In this document: one piece after another, positions 1 to 12,300 of the stretch
Layout: the number at the start of each line of letters is the position of its first letter
Numbering within the stretch: position 1 is the first letter of the stretch
Origin: Hirundichthys speculiger
Taxonomy: Eukaryota; Chordata; Actinopteri; Beloniformes; Exocoetidae
Reading direction: 5' to 3'
DNA: 64,000 bases
NCBI GenBank assembly: GCA_018398805.1
Contig: JAGFBZ010001254.1
Location: 2,131,001-2,195,000, forward strand
Notes under the pieces: generated by a model
The model's database searches: none
Seen by the model: the letters and a program-made list of their open reading frames with translations, nothing else
What the model was told of the DNA's origin: nothing
Translations under genes and position numbers: made by a program

Positions 1-3000
1 TATGCAGAGAAAAACAAAATTCACCCAACATATTCAAATCTTGTGTTCATTCCTCATCTGTCATGGTCCTAGGTCAGCCATGGCAGACATTCTTTCGTTT
101 CTACTTTGTTTTGTGTTAAGTTGGTGTCTCGACTCCCCTGTCTCTAGTCTAACCTGTTTCCTGTTTTACTTTGAAGGTAAAACATACATATATACATGTG
201 AAATCATTTTATACATACAACTGAAATTTCCAGTTGTATGTATGAGAGGATTTCACTTGTATGTGTGAGAGGAAATTTCAGTTGAAACGGAAGTTGGTTG
301 GTTAGCGAAGTAGCGCACCTTCAGAATAAAGGTAACGGCGGGGAATTTGCGATCTCATGTCAGCAGCCAAAAACCAGTCTGACCAAAGCGACAGACTTAA
401 TTTATAGTTATTGGCTCCAGCAGAGACCACCCGCACACTCGGAAATGTTTCAACTAGAAAAACAAGGAGGATCGAAAGAATACACATCGTTTCTATCAGG
501 TCTGATCTATCTAATTGTTGTCGGTGGTGATCGGACGCTGTCACACTGATGGGAGAGGAGACGAGAAGCAACTGTCCAGAATCTGTATTTGGAGCCACGG
601 GGGTCGTTAGGAGCCCAGTTGTTGAAACATTACACCCGTTTATGACTTACTCTTGACACATGACAAGACCTCAAGACCCGTGTCTCTGTCACGTAGCAAA
701 ATGAGTAAAACAAACGTATTCGGAAAGTCTCGTTCCAGAGGATGTTAGGTTTTCATTATAGTATGTGAGAGAGTTCGGTTTCATATGTGTGTGTGAATTC
801 TAATTCAGAATAATGTCCCTCACGGCACCTCATATTCTACCACATGGGGCTTTTCACTCACCTATGCCATCAGCTATAGTAGTGTGTGTGGGTGTTGGTG
901 TGAGTGTGTTTTGTGTTTGAGGCATGGGTTTCTTATTTGTTTAGTTCTTGTTTTATGTTTTATTTTACATTGTGAAGCACTGCTGGATTCTATATGTATG
1001 AAAAGTGCTATATAAATAAAATTTTGACTGATTGATTTCAGATCTATATAGGTTACAATCAACAAGCCAAGCTTTGAGCCTGCAAGGCCCTCACCAGAGG
1101 AAGTATTAGCACAGATGAAAGTCTGCAAAATGGACCAGCCTCAAGCCTCCAGCACTTAAGCTGCACTCCTCGGATGTCAAAGAGATTAGCTCTCTACTTT
1201 CTACTTCCCCAGGAGTTGTGCAAGAAGTAGCATAATTACATGTGTCCACGGCAATGTGTTTATCCAAGTCAACTTGTTGCTGGCCTTATTTGCATACCAA
1301 GCTAAATTTGACTCTAAGAAAGATGTATATAAAAATACATTTCACATCTAACCTTGTGATACAGAAGGTGATCTGAGCATAACAGTCTTAATTAGAAAAT
1401 GAAAAGTGAATGATACTGAAAACAGCATGACTGTCTCTTGTTTTTGTTCAAAAGTTGATGAAGCACCACACAAGTGAAGCAAGTGACACTGTGAGTGTTG
1501 GCCTTGTGGTCACAAACACACAGGCAAATGCCAGAGCTCTTTATCAGCCGGACACATAGTTTGGAACAAGGCCTGTGGATCCTTAGTGAGAGGGGGTGAA
1601 AGGGGGCTTCACTCTGTCAGAACTGCAGCCAGACCCAGAAAAGCTCTGCACAAACTAAAAGCGGGTGTGAACAGTGAAGTTCTATAATGTGTATCTACGT
1701 GTGCATGATCCAGTTTTGGCCGACCCTCAGAAAAGAAGTTAAAGGGACGATTAAGGGTGAAGTCGTTACTCCTGCGAGAACTTGGGACTGTATGATTGCA
1801 TGTGTTGAGATGTCATGCTTCTTTAACGGTCAGGGCGGCTAATATTAGGCAGGTGAGGAACACCAAACAAAAGATGAAAGAAAGACTAAAAAAAATGAAG
1901 AACAAAATAAGAAAGAAAGAGGGTATTAACAAAAACAAAAATTACTTATTGTCGAGAAAACATTGGAAGTGCTTTGATGCAGAACAACTTTACTGCAGAC
2001 CCCAGATCTGACAACACTACAACCCATCATTTTCCCCCCTCATTCTACCGGTTCACCTTTTTTTCTTTTCCCCCTCAGACCCTTTCATTCACTGTGCAGA
2101 TGGCGCAGAGCCCCTGTTGGGTAAGCCCGCTGATTGCCTGTAGGACCACTGCCTTCCCACTGCTAACTCCTCTCATGCACCAACCACTTGTGTTTGTACT
2201 GCAGCGCAAAAGAGTAACACTCCCTCCACAGACAAAAACGACTCAGAAGAGGGGAACAAGCAGAACCAAAACAAAACCTGGCCGACAAAGCGAGCTTCAA
2301 AGATGGAATGCAATGGATCAAAGTCACATTTTGCATGAGTACAATGGAATATAAATCCAAATCAAAACCCAGAATTTCAAAATATGACCTGCAAAAAAAT
2401 GTAATGCATCATGTTTTCTCATGTACAACAGCAGTTCTCTTATGAGTCAGTGTAAGCTTTTCTTTGCTGGGTGTATCGCCTCTTTCATTTACCTTATCTT
2501 TTATCTCAATAAACATAAACTAAACTTTGACATCGGGAAAAAAATCCGTTCCTGATTCTTGACATTTGCCAGAGAAAACAGCAATGACCTGTGCAAAGCA
2601 GCAAAACTGGAAGCCTTCTGTCAAAAAAAGAAACTCCTCCCAAAAAATAGGGCATCTGGCAGAAATTTAAACAAGACTTTGACTTCGCTTCAAAAAATAA
2701 TTATTTCCCACGAACATGCTGTGAAGCAAGAGGACATGAGGCACTTATCTTGTAATGAGATGCCACAATGCTCTGCAGCGATTGGATCCACAAAATGGCT
2801 ACAAGCCTCCAACATATCACCTTCTGCATTTCAAGACACATGCCTCTTTAAATAAACTGTTTATCAGAGCGCTCAAGACACATCATTTAGAGGAACTGTG
2901 GGTAATCAGTGAATGTTCCATCCACCCTTGTTAACATTCATGTGGGAAACGGTGAAGGGCAGGCGAAATAAAAAGGGAGGCATGAGAGAAAGGCAACAAA

Positions 3001-3244
3001 CAAGAGAGAAAGTTCTTGTGGGAAAACTGCAGAGGAGGATAGCAGAGACACTTAATATCGTAACCAAGGAGTTTCAAGTCACCAGCACCAAACAACACAG
3101 CACGATTTTTTGACTGAAAGATATTTCACTGTTTTAATTTAGGACAAAAAAAAATACATGGTTTTGAAATGAAGCAGAAGATCTGCTTCAGTTGCTTTTT
3201 TTTTTCACGGCTCTGTAAACATTTAGGTGAGAGTGATCCCTCAC
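1..3244. other. Region 3' of the last visible st3gal4 exon; no exon found
   Basis: I read this stretch on both strands for the missing st3gal4 C-terminus (sialylmotif S, motif 3 and motif VS) and found no match, so those exons are probably beyond the left edge and this is intron. The open frames here are short and lack recognisable domains. The only repeat I can place is a retroelement tail near 930-1035. Short TGTGAGAGGA-type repeats lie around 237-285. Confidence 0.55.
930..1035 (+). repeat. 3' tail of a teleost LINE/SINE-like retroelement
   Basis: The text runs through 'gtgaagcactgctgg', 'gaaaagtgctatataaataaa' and a short TGAT-type tail. This is the usual 3' end of many fish retroelements, which share a tail with L2/CR1-like LINEs. 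Only the end of the element is recognisable, so the family is not assigned. Confidence 0.5.
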
Positions 3245-3382
3245 CTGCTTCCCCCTTGGTTGAAGAGGGATTTGGAGGAGTTTGTCTGCAGTCTGGTGCA
3301 AAAAGTGGGGGTCCAGCACTCGGATTTTACTGACGTCACCCAGCCAGATTTGGGGAGGAGGCTTCCAGAAGCCTTTCCTGAC
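3245..3382 (-). other. st3gal4: st3gal4 exon with the RKGFWK block
   Basis: 138 nt, phase 0 at both ends, between 'ggattcaag' and AAGCAG|GTGAGG. It encodes VRKGFWKPPPQIWLGDVSK, then DPHFLHQTADKLLQIPLQPR. This is the last exon visible inside the window. Confidence 0.9.
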
Positions 3383-6300
3383 CTTGAATCCAGACATAAA
3401 CAGGAAGAGATAAAAGCCAGGAAGTTACGGAAGTGAACGGAACAATAGGACAGTAAGGGAGTAAATTATTGCTTTTTTTTTTTTGGTTTGGCAGAGTAAG
3501 TTCATTAATGCAAACTGAGATGCAATCTAACCTGACTTGCCCATGTCTGGAGGCCACTAAATCAATGTGCAAATGAGCAGGTAATGACCCTGCAACTATT
3601 AGCGATAGGAGGCCAGAGGTGCTGGGAGCAGGAGAATAAAGGAAGTCTGTGATGGAAACTACATTTAACTTCAAAAAGCACTGGCAGCACTGGAGACAAA
3701 CCTGTGTTCATGATATGGATGACTGGCATGAAGTGGAAAAAAAACTAAACAGAGTATGTTTATGTGAAGCGGACAGGAAGACAAAGAAAATGTGAGAGAG
3801 TGAGATGAGTGTGTGAGAGAGTGCATTCTCACACATATCCTGTACCCTCTTCTCATTATAGAGGATCTCTTTGAGCCAGCGTAGATCTTGCTGTTTAAAA
3901 GGTACCAGGACCATGAGTGTGTCCAGCTCGTTGTTCAGTCCGGGATCGGAGGAGGCTGACTCAGGGTAGAAGAACCTCATGGTGGTCTTGTTCCCCACAT
4001 CATCTTCATAGCCTCTTATTGGGGCATTATTCAGCCTGAAATATGGGAATATGGGAACGGGATTCTATTTTAGCAGTGATCTCTGCAGAAATATGACTTT
4101 CACTTAACACATTCACTTAACGCTCAACTGCAGATCAAAAGTTAAGTGAAAAGATTGGAACCTATTAAACCTAATGCAACTTATGTTTATACAAGTTCAA
4201 ATGTTTATAGAGCGCCTCAGATCTTAATGGATTTTTCTTGCAAGACTTTAACTTTGAACGGTGGATGCTCACATTGCAATATCGGTACTTATTTTTCGTG
4301 CTTACATATGAAACAGCCCATATCATGGGGAGCCGTTTGTAATGTTGGTCATGCTGAAAATAACAGCAACATTTTGTCACATTTGGCTTCAAATCATGTT
4401 TTAAAAAGTGGTGTGAATTTTTGAAAGTCACTTTTTATCACATTTAACACAATATTTGTTCACTTTTAAAATTTATTGAATAATTAAATCCAAATCTAAA
4501 AGTTAAATCTAAATGCTAAATCTAAATGTTCTGGGTGAAACTAACTATTTACATTTTAGCACCTGGATCATGGTTCCTTCTACTCCCTAAAAATGTGTTC
4601 CCTAAATAAATATTGGTTGACACTAGATCTGACAAAAGCCTGCCTTAAAGGGCTCCTGACACCAAAAATTATGTTAAAATCAAGAATTTGGGCGCACTCT
4701 CCCAAATAAAATGATGTATAACATTGCAACATTGAACGTCAGAATGTTGACGAAAACATGTTTTGAATCACGCGCCACCAACAAAAATCGATTGAGCGGC
4801 CAGCCCTCAAGCAGCCGGGGATGAAGGCGGATATGAGGTCACATAGAGAACCCACAAGGCTTGTGTTGCAGCCGTTTGCGTTGCCAGCAGGTCTAAACTG
4901 TGCTTGTGGATGACTTTTTCTGAGCAAAACTCCTTCATTTTTTGCAATATGCCGGCTCGATGTGTGGCAGGGTTTTGTTCGAATACCAGGGAAGGTGGAT
5001 GCAGTCTGGACACATTTCCAAAAGACCCAGTTCGACGGGAGCAGTGAGAACCACTTATGATTGATTCATCATTTGGAAAAGGGATGAAATCAATGGGCTC
5101 AGATTTTGTCAGATCGTCTCCACAAAAACCAACAGGCTTATTAAAATTTGGGCTCCACTTTTGATACTCTTCCTATTCTCTCAGGAACTCTCAGCCGCCA
5201 CCATCATCATCACCGTGATTTCTGGTGCACCATTAGCCGTGTTTTTCCCCTCAGCTTCTCCCACGTTGTCAGAACTGCGTTCATCCCCGCTACATTTTTC
5301 CATATTTGCGGTGTTATGAGCCCCCCTGACACCTCAACCTGCTTGGCAATCGCAGAATGCTTTCACCCCGGCCACGCTGAGGTGAAGCAGCTGAAATGCT
5401 ATGTACTGATTGTGGATTACGGGGCGCGGACTCGCCGTCACTAATAATGTCAGTTTCTGCTTCACTGGACAACTGCATGTAAACTGCATGCACACATATA
5501 AAGATATGGGCACAGAGCGCAGCAGGTCCAGTTGTCCCGCCACAAAGATTATGCTGGCCTTAATGTTTCCTATATTTTATTTTGTTCATTATTGTTAAAT
5601 TTAGTGTTGATGTGTGTGTGACAGACGTGACGTGTGTATGGGGCGTTAATGAAAATACGGGAAACATCGCGTCCCGTATTAGTTCAATACGGGACGCAAC
5701 ATTTTTTTCTCAAATAAAGGACAATTCCGTATTTTACGGGACGGGTGGCAACCCTACCCTCATCATCTGTCTCTGGCTCTGAGGGAGAGTCTGACACCTC
5801 TGTTTCTGGGGGAAATTCGTCCAGATACGGCTCAAAACAATAGGCAAAATGCCGCCCCCGAGTTCCTCTGACACACCTCTATTTCGAAAATAGCCTCAGT
5901 GACTGAGGAATGGTTGGAACAATCCAAAAATCGCTCGATCTCATCATTCTGTAGACTCGCCATAATGTACTTGCCTGATGAGGATGTTCTCGTTGTGACG
6001 TCATAGCCAATATGGCGGCTGCCGAGAGCGGCAGATTGATTAATGTAACATCGCATCGGGATAAAACACAAATAGTTTAGCGTTGAAGATCATTCATATC
6101 ATCAAACTATCAGGAATACTTATAGTTATACAATCAAAGCTTATTTTAGGTTTCATTTTTGGTGTCAGCAGCCCTTTAGAAAATTAATGTTAGAGTGTCT
6201 GCTTCAACTAGCTAATACCAAAGCCTTCAGTATTTAAAATGTATCATGATTTACTTTTAAATGCATATTTTCTTTTTCTTTTTTTTTTTTACAAGATCCT

Positions 6301-9300
6301 TGACACCAGAGCATTCAAACACAGTCCAGCCCCTCCTTCATTCAGTAAACACAGTAGCACGGGCTGAGATACAATTTCATTAAATGATTAGTCTGCACTT
6401 TGGAAACTTGAGTCTCGACAGGCTTTTAAAAAGTCTAACGGTGTTGCTATGATAAAACCAGCCCGATGACGTCAAACTCTTCAGCGTGCATTAAATTCTG
6501 AATGTCAATAACCTTTCTCGACTTGGCCAGGAAACCATTTGTGTCTGAGAAGAGGAGAAGTGATGTGAAGGGGGAGAAAGGGAGGGGGGAAATACTGCAT
6601 TGTGGACAGGCCAAATTCTGGTTGTTTAAAAGAAGCTTATAAAAACTTAGAATGCATGTGTTCATTCCAAGGCTTTAAAGTGAGATTTGTAAAGTACTTT
6701 GTCCCTGACTAAACCAAATCCTTTCTTCTCTCCTAAGAGGAACTTGATTTGTATCCAAACTTGAATAATTGCAGAGACGATGGCTGTCAGGAGGTCACAC
6801 ATTTGGATCCTGTCCATCATCAGTCTACAGCCAAGTCAATTCATATCCTACTGTCAGTAATTAGGGGGAAAACAACTTACTTTCCAATGACTTAATGGTG
6901 CTTAAAAACTGGTTCTGTGTTTTAAAATAGTTTTCTTGAGCTGTGGAGTGCACATAGGTATTTTTCTCTTTCTTTCTTCAAGCTGAGAGCTAAAATGTCT
7001 AGAAATGTAGTAATAAGCCACATGTTTTTTAATTAAACTGACAAGTTTTATAGACTGACAGTCATAACCCCAGACTGCAAATGGAGTGTCATTCAAGTTC
7101 ATGTAACTTTTCAGATTGATGGAACACCTCAAAATGAACTGCAAAGCACACTAATACGCTAAAACATACTAATATAAACAAGTTTCTTGAATTTCCACTA
7201 TCAGAAGAAAAAAGAAAAGCTCCTCCTAAATCCAAAGCTCGGCTATCAGCCAGAATCTTCTCTCCAGCATCCTGGAATAGACTTCCCACAGAGGCTGAGA
7301 AGTGTCATGATGACTGTACAGTGATCCCTTTTTTTCACGGTTAATGGGGACCAGCGCTCCCTCTGCGAAAATCAAAATCCGCAAATGGGAGCCGGAGCCC
7401 CCCGAGCCTAAATAATGTGTTTAAAATATGTTTAAAAACCGCAAAAAGTAGCGAGGTACTGCAGCGAAACAAGACTTTCACAGCCTCTGGTCCCTGAACC
7501 GTAGTAAAGAAACCGCTGGTATTGTGCTATTTTGGCTCATAATTAGCGGGTAACACGCTAACAACAACAAGAGAAAAAGTCTGGTTTTCTCTGCATGGAA
7601 CGGGCACTTTATTCTGGCACTGCAGGAACTTGTAACATCACACAGGTTGTATTGTTCTGCTCCTGTCGGTTAACAGAGAATGTAAATCTATACACGCTGG
7701 GCTGCTGTTTATGCTCACTCCACTTTTCATCTAACTCCATTTTCGTTCTGCTGTCCCATGACACACACACACACCATTACCCTTAAGGCCACATCATTAC
7801 CCATACGGCTACCTTCTTAAAAGGGCCAGGCTGGCTCACAACATTTCTTCGCTGAGAGAACACGCACAACATCCTGTGATGTTTCCGTGATGTTTTCTTG
7901 ATTTTTTAAATTGTATTATATATTTCTGAAAAATCCGCGAATAACTAAAACCGCAGTACTTAAACGCGAATTGGCGAGGGATCACTGTAGTGATCACACA
8001 CCCTCTGGTCCACTGGTCCCCAAAATTTATATTTTAATTTTTTTTGGGCCCCCCTTTGCACAGAAAAATACCCCCACCCCAACATTAGATGCAAATGAAT
8101 CTACACCCAATGCTTTTTGCTTGAAACCGAACAGAATATATTACAATATCATATTCAAATGCAGTCTATAATTTATAAGTCCCACAGTAGCTGGACAACG
8201 CCGTGCTCTGGTTTTAAAGCAGCTGAGGGGTGACCTCAAGTACCACAGAAAGCGACTTGCATCGGAGCGCCAGTGAGCAGCCCGCTCGGCTGCATTCGTA
8301 ATGGACAACTCACCTATTGTGTGGGAAACTAACCATTTCAAGACTTATATCTCACCATGTCTTGTTCTTTCTTGAAGTAAAGCTATATTTAAAATGGGTG
8401 AATGGCGTTAAGTAAAATGTATTTTTCAATTTATAGACTGACATTTTCATCATTTGTGGTTCAAATGTCAAATGTTCAAAAAAACAGTCTCCGCGGGTTA
8501 ACAAAAAATAAAAAAATAAATAGTGGTGCTTTATTTTGAATTTCGGCCAGATTCCTTCTGCCATCTTCGTGTGGAGCTTCCTGCCAATGTGATGTGTTCG
8601 ATGTGTTCAACCAGGGACCAAACAGCAAAATAGCCTGGCGGAAAAGCGCGGGCAGTTGCTTCTGGTGCGACTACTCTCACTGACTTGAATGGCGGTGATT
8701 CAAAGTGGCCTGAGACGCTGCTTCCGTTCCGTCTGACGGGACTTGAGCTTGACACTTCAGCGTGTAGCATTTTGAAAACTCGCCCATGCAGGCAATGCAG
8801 TAGGGCAGCCATTCCCAAACTTCAGAATACTAAGGCCCATTTAAAATGTGAAAAATCTCTGCAGCCCATGCAAACCTTTAATCAAGGGGTCAACAAATCA
8901 GATGACACTTGTCATTTTAAGAGAAGATGACAGTAGAATATCACTTATTTGGTTTGTTTTATTATTTCTAAATATTTTTAAATCACATCATAAATACTTT
9001 ACAGTAATTAAAAACATGTTTTAAAAAAATTGACGAGTTAAAACATATTTGTTTATTTGAATGACCTCTCACGGCCCACATGCAGTACCACGAGAGCCCA
9101 CCAGAGGGCCGCTGCCCACACTTTGGGAATCACTGCAGTAGGGATTTGTTGCCCTATCAAGTTTTAAACACATAAAACTTCATATCGTAATCTCAAAGTA
9201 CCATCATTTATGATGTATACTGTGGAAGCATAATGAGGACAATAATAATAAAATAAAGTACTGGAACAAACACAACCTTTGGTGAATAGATACCTTATAA

Positions 9301-12300
9301 CAAGTAATTAGAATAATACACGCAGTAATACGTAGTATCACCATTACTTACCGAATGACCACATCATATTTGTTTATGATGCTTCCCAAGGAGCTGTTTT
9401 TAATGGCAAAGCCATTGCCTACAACTACACAGGTTCTGCATTCAAGGCTGTGGGGAAAAAAACACATACACACACTCTTAAAACGTGAAATATAACTAGC
9501 TATTAGAGGAACATCACACATGACTGATATGTTGGATTAGTTGTATGGGCTGAATTTATGTCTGAATCGTTACTCTGGAGAGAAAAGAAAAAAAAAAGAT
9601 TCTTTTGGTAGTATATTTTTTCTTTTTGCTGCCAGTCATGGATTTATGGATTTATGGCACAAAAGAACAACCACCTAATGGACATTAATCACGAAAATAA
9701 AATGCAAAAATTACTATATTTAAGACATTTGAAGGAATTAAATGATGAGCTCACTTTTCAATCTTGGCTGGCACCTGATAATTTGCTGTTACAGCAAGAA
9801 CTTTGAGCAGCAGCAGCTCTGACAGAAAGCAAGAAAAGGAAAAGATAACAGTTTTAAAACCTCACTTCACATTGATTGCTCAGTTGTGTTTCAGTTGTTT
9901 TAAGAGTTTAAAAACCATGTTATGAAGCAACAATATCTGAAAAGTATTTTTTTTTCTAGCAGACAGGGAAGTCTTTACATAAAGTGTTCAATATCATGGT
10001 CATTCGTCAAACACTAATATGTGAGATGCGTCGAGTAACCTGAGAGCAGAGGAGAGCAAACACTGCACAGCCAACATACCACTGTCTTTAATGCCATAAG
10101 GCAATGCCAACTTTGACAGATGCTCCCGCCAAAAGAAATCCTCCAGTTTCAGAAAAAGCTGCGTCCGTCTACTAATGCTGCATGAGAAGTGACAGAGCAG
10201 GAATTAAAACATAAAACCACAGTGTGCAGGGCTTCGGTGTGTAGATGAATGATATTACAGTGGGTTAGGATTGAGCCTGGAGGCAGCAGACATGAAGAAA
10301 ACTACTTAGAGTAGTTTTGGCCAAAGCAAATATACAGTAAAACCACACAATAGACAATATCATCTGTACTGCCACATAGCACAGCGCTAATGCCAGCACA
10401 TGAAGAAAACTGGTGTGCTGTGCTTGAGTGATTCCTTAACTTTAACAAATATTCTGGTAAACTTTAGGTAGGTAAACCAGGCTCAGTTCAACCATTTGTT
10501 TAAGCAGTAATTTCCCTCATTAAAATCCTTTAATGGCATTTTGCTGCTGACAGGAAGTGTAAGAGAAAAATAACATTCACAGAGTCTGTGGAATGAAACA
10601 AACGTGCCAGGTTATAATACACAAAACAGTTGCTTTTCTGTGCTCACTGGCTTCAGACTTCAGCTCTTTATGACCTGCTGTCATTGACAGTAACGCTCAG
10701 ACATTTATGACCCTTGCTAGCTGGCCAGCTTTTTTGCCAGCAAGTTCTCTGCAGGAGAGCTAGCTGTTAGCAGGTTAGCTCTCCTGGAGAGAGGGGTCCA
10801 ATTAGGGGAATAGAGAAACGTCACTGTAATTGCCTTGAATGCCCTCTTTCAAATGTAATGATTCATATTAAAATCCCAAAACTATGGAACAGCAACCTAG
10901 AACAAGCTATGTATTTTCCAAAAGATAAACATAGGGATTATGAATCTGAACTGTTTAAAAGGCTGGCAGTGGAAGGTCTACTAGGCTGGAGAAATAAACA
11001 ATGACTCTGGATAAGGGTTGGAACAAACCACAGATGGTGACCATATCTGTCTGTTATAAGAGAACAGAGTCCACAGAAAGACTAGTAAATATACAGCTGA
11101 ATAAACTGATCATAAAGCAAAGGAAAAATAAATGCGAGTGGGTTCAGGGATGTGAAGCAATGATTACTCTACAAAACCAGCTATTGTCTTTCTCCAAAGA
11201 ACTTTATCAGGAGCATATATTTAGATGTGACCCTGGTTTTTGTATTAACTCTCTGAATCACTTCATCAAGACATTCCTCTCGAGTGACTGAAACTTAGAG
11301 TAATCACTATTCAGATGGAAACTCTTTTTTATATATGTATAATGAGCTCTGGTCTTTCTGACAAAAAAATGTTCTTCTTTCATGACTGGTAAAGAGTTAT
11401 CCCATTTCAAGGGACCTGGTCCCTTCTGTTCAAATAAAAACACTGGTATACTGTTCTCCTTTAATAAGCCTCCCACTCCCTCCAGTATGTAAAAAAGAAA
11501 ACACAGACGTGTCATTACTCACTTAAAGTTGAGGCTCTCCCACTTCTTCTGGGTTATCCAGCCACCACATAGCGACTTGCTACTGTTCAGAGGCTTGCTG
11601 GTGCCACCATAGCTGGAAGACAGGCAGTTTACCACAGTTGGTTACAAATCTGCTGCCAACCCCCCCCCCCCCCCCCCCCCCCCCCCCAAAAAAAAAGAAA
11701 AGACAGTGTGTAAGTAACTGTGACTGTCCAGACCACTGAAAAAGTGCATGAGTGGGCATCTGTGACGGCCCCACAGCTGACCAGCAGCTCAGACCCCCTG
11801 ATAATCAGAGTGTGGGTTTGTCTTGCTAATTTATTATGACTCAGCACTGCCCAGTCCCCATGAGATCGCTTTTTACTAGAAATGGGCATTTTTGTATTTG
11901 TAGGACCTCAGTAACAGAGTAACTAAGAATGCACATGTGTGTTAGTGTGTGTACTTTTACCTCTGAAGTATGGCATAGGAACAGTAGTACGTGACAAAGG
12001 AGATGAAGAAGAGGAAAACAGGGAGAAGCCTGAGGCACCATGCTGGAGTAAACAAAAACAGAGATAAACAATCAGGAATTAAATGTAGAATCTTTATGTT
12101 GAACTTGATGTACCTTCTTCTTTTATATTATAGTATGTTTTCTTTAAATGAGACATCTTTGGAAAGAATTTCCCCTTTTTTGTTTTGTTTCTCTGTAGTG
12201 GCTTCTGACTCAAAAAGAGAATAATTTATCTCCCTCCTGTGGGTCACTAGGGGGCTACTTTGAAAGACAGATTTACATGTATTATGATGAGTTAGTGCTG

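Larger units (their letters stand above)
4649..6175 (+). mobile_element. THAP-domain DNA transposon relic, possibly Kolobok-type
   Basis: The ends are inverted repeats: 'agggctcctgacaccaaaaat' on the left and its near-exact complement on the right. The left flank is TTAA and the right flank TTAG, suggesting a TTAA target duplication with one change. The interior holds a THAP zinc finger ORF and a promoter-like cluster. THAP domains occur in P-element and Kolobok transposases; TTAA points to Kolobok but is weak evidence. The interior also appears to contain other repeat debris, such as a hAT-like end near 5750. Confidence 0.55.
4036..9351. other. st3gal4: st3gal4 intron between the two motif L exons
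   Basis: This 5.3 kb intron holds a THAP transposon relic (4649-6175), a Tigger-like MITE (7319-7987) and a hAT MITE (8806-9135). I see no further exon. The stretches 6176-7318 and 7988-8805 contain only degenerate or unassigned sequence. Confidence 0.65.
9448..12292. other. st3gal4: Short st3gal4 introns
   Basis: Apart from the exons listed, the introns contain no coding sequence I can support. Notable items are an 11-bp-stem hairpin at 10752-10786 and a C28/A9 tract at 11660-11696. Confidence 0.6.

Noticed and set aside
1..850. Possible solo LTR at the left edge ('tgtcatggtcctaggt...')
   Set aside because: No matching end, no target duplication and no second copy in the window, so I cannot support it.
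8531..8930. Facing frames of 81 and 95 codons at 8.5-8.9 kb
   Set aside because: No recognisable domain, partly inside a hAT MITE, and not connected by splice sites to st3gal4.
11580..12071. Overlapping minus-strand frames with poly-Gly (from the G28 run) and a hydrophobic frame starting with ATG at the exon acceptor
   Set aside because: The poly-Gly frames are translations of the homopolymer. The ATG frame overlaps the anchor exon out of phase and cannot join the flanking st3gal4 exons.
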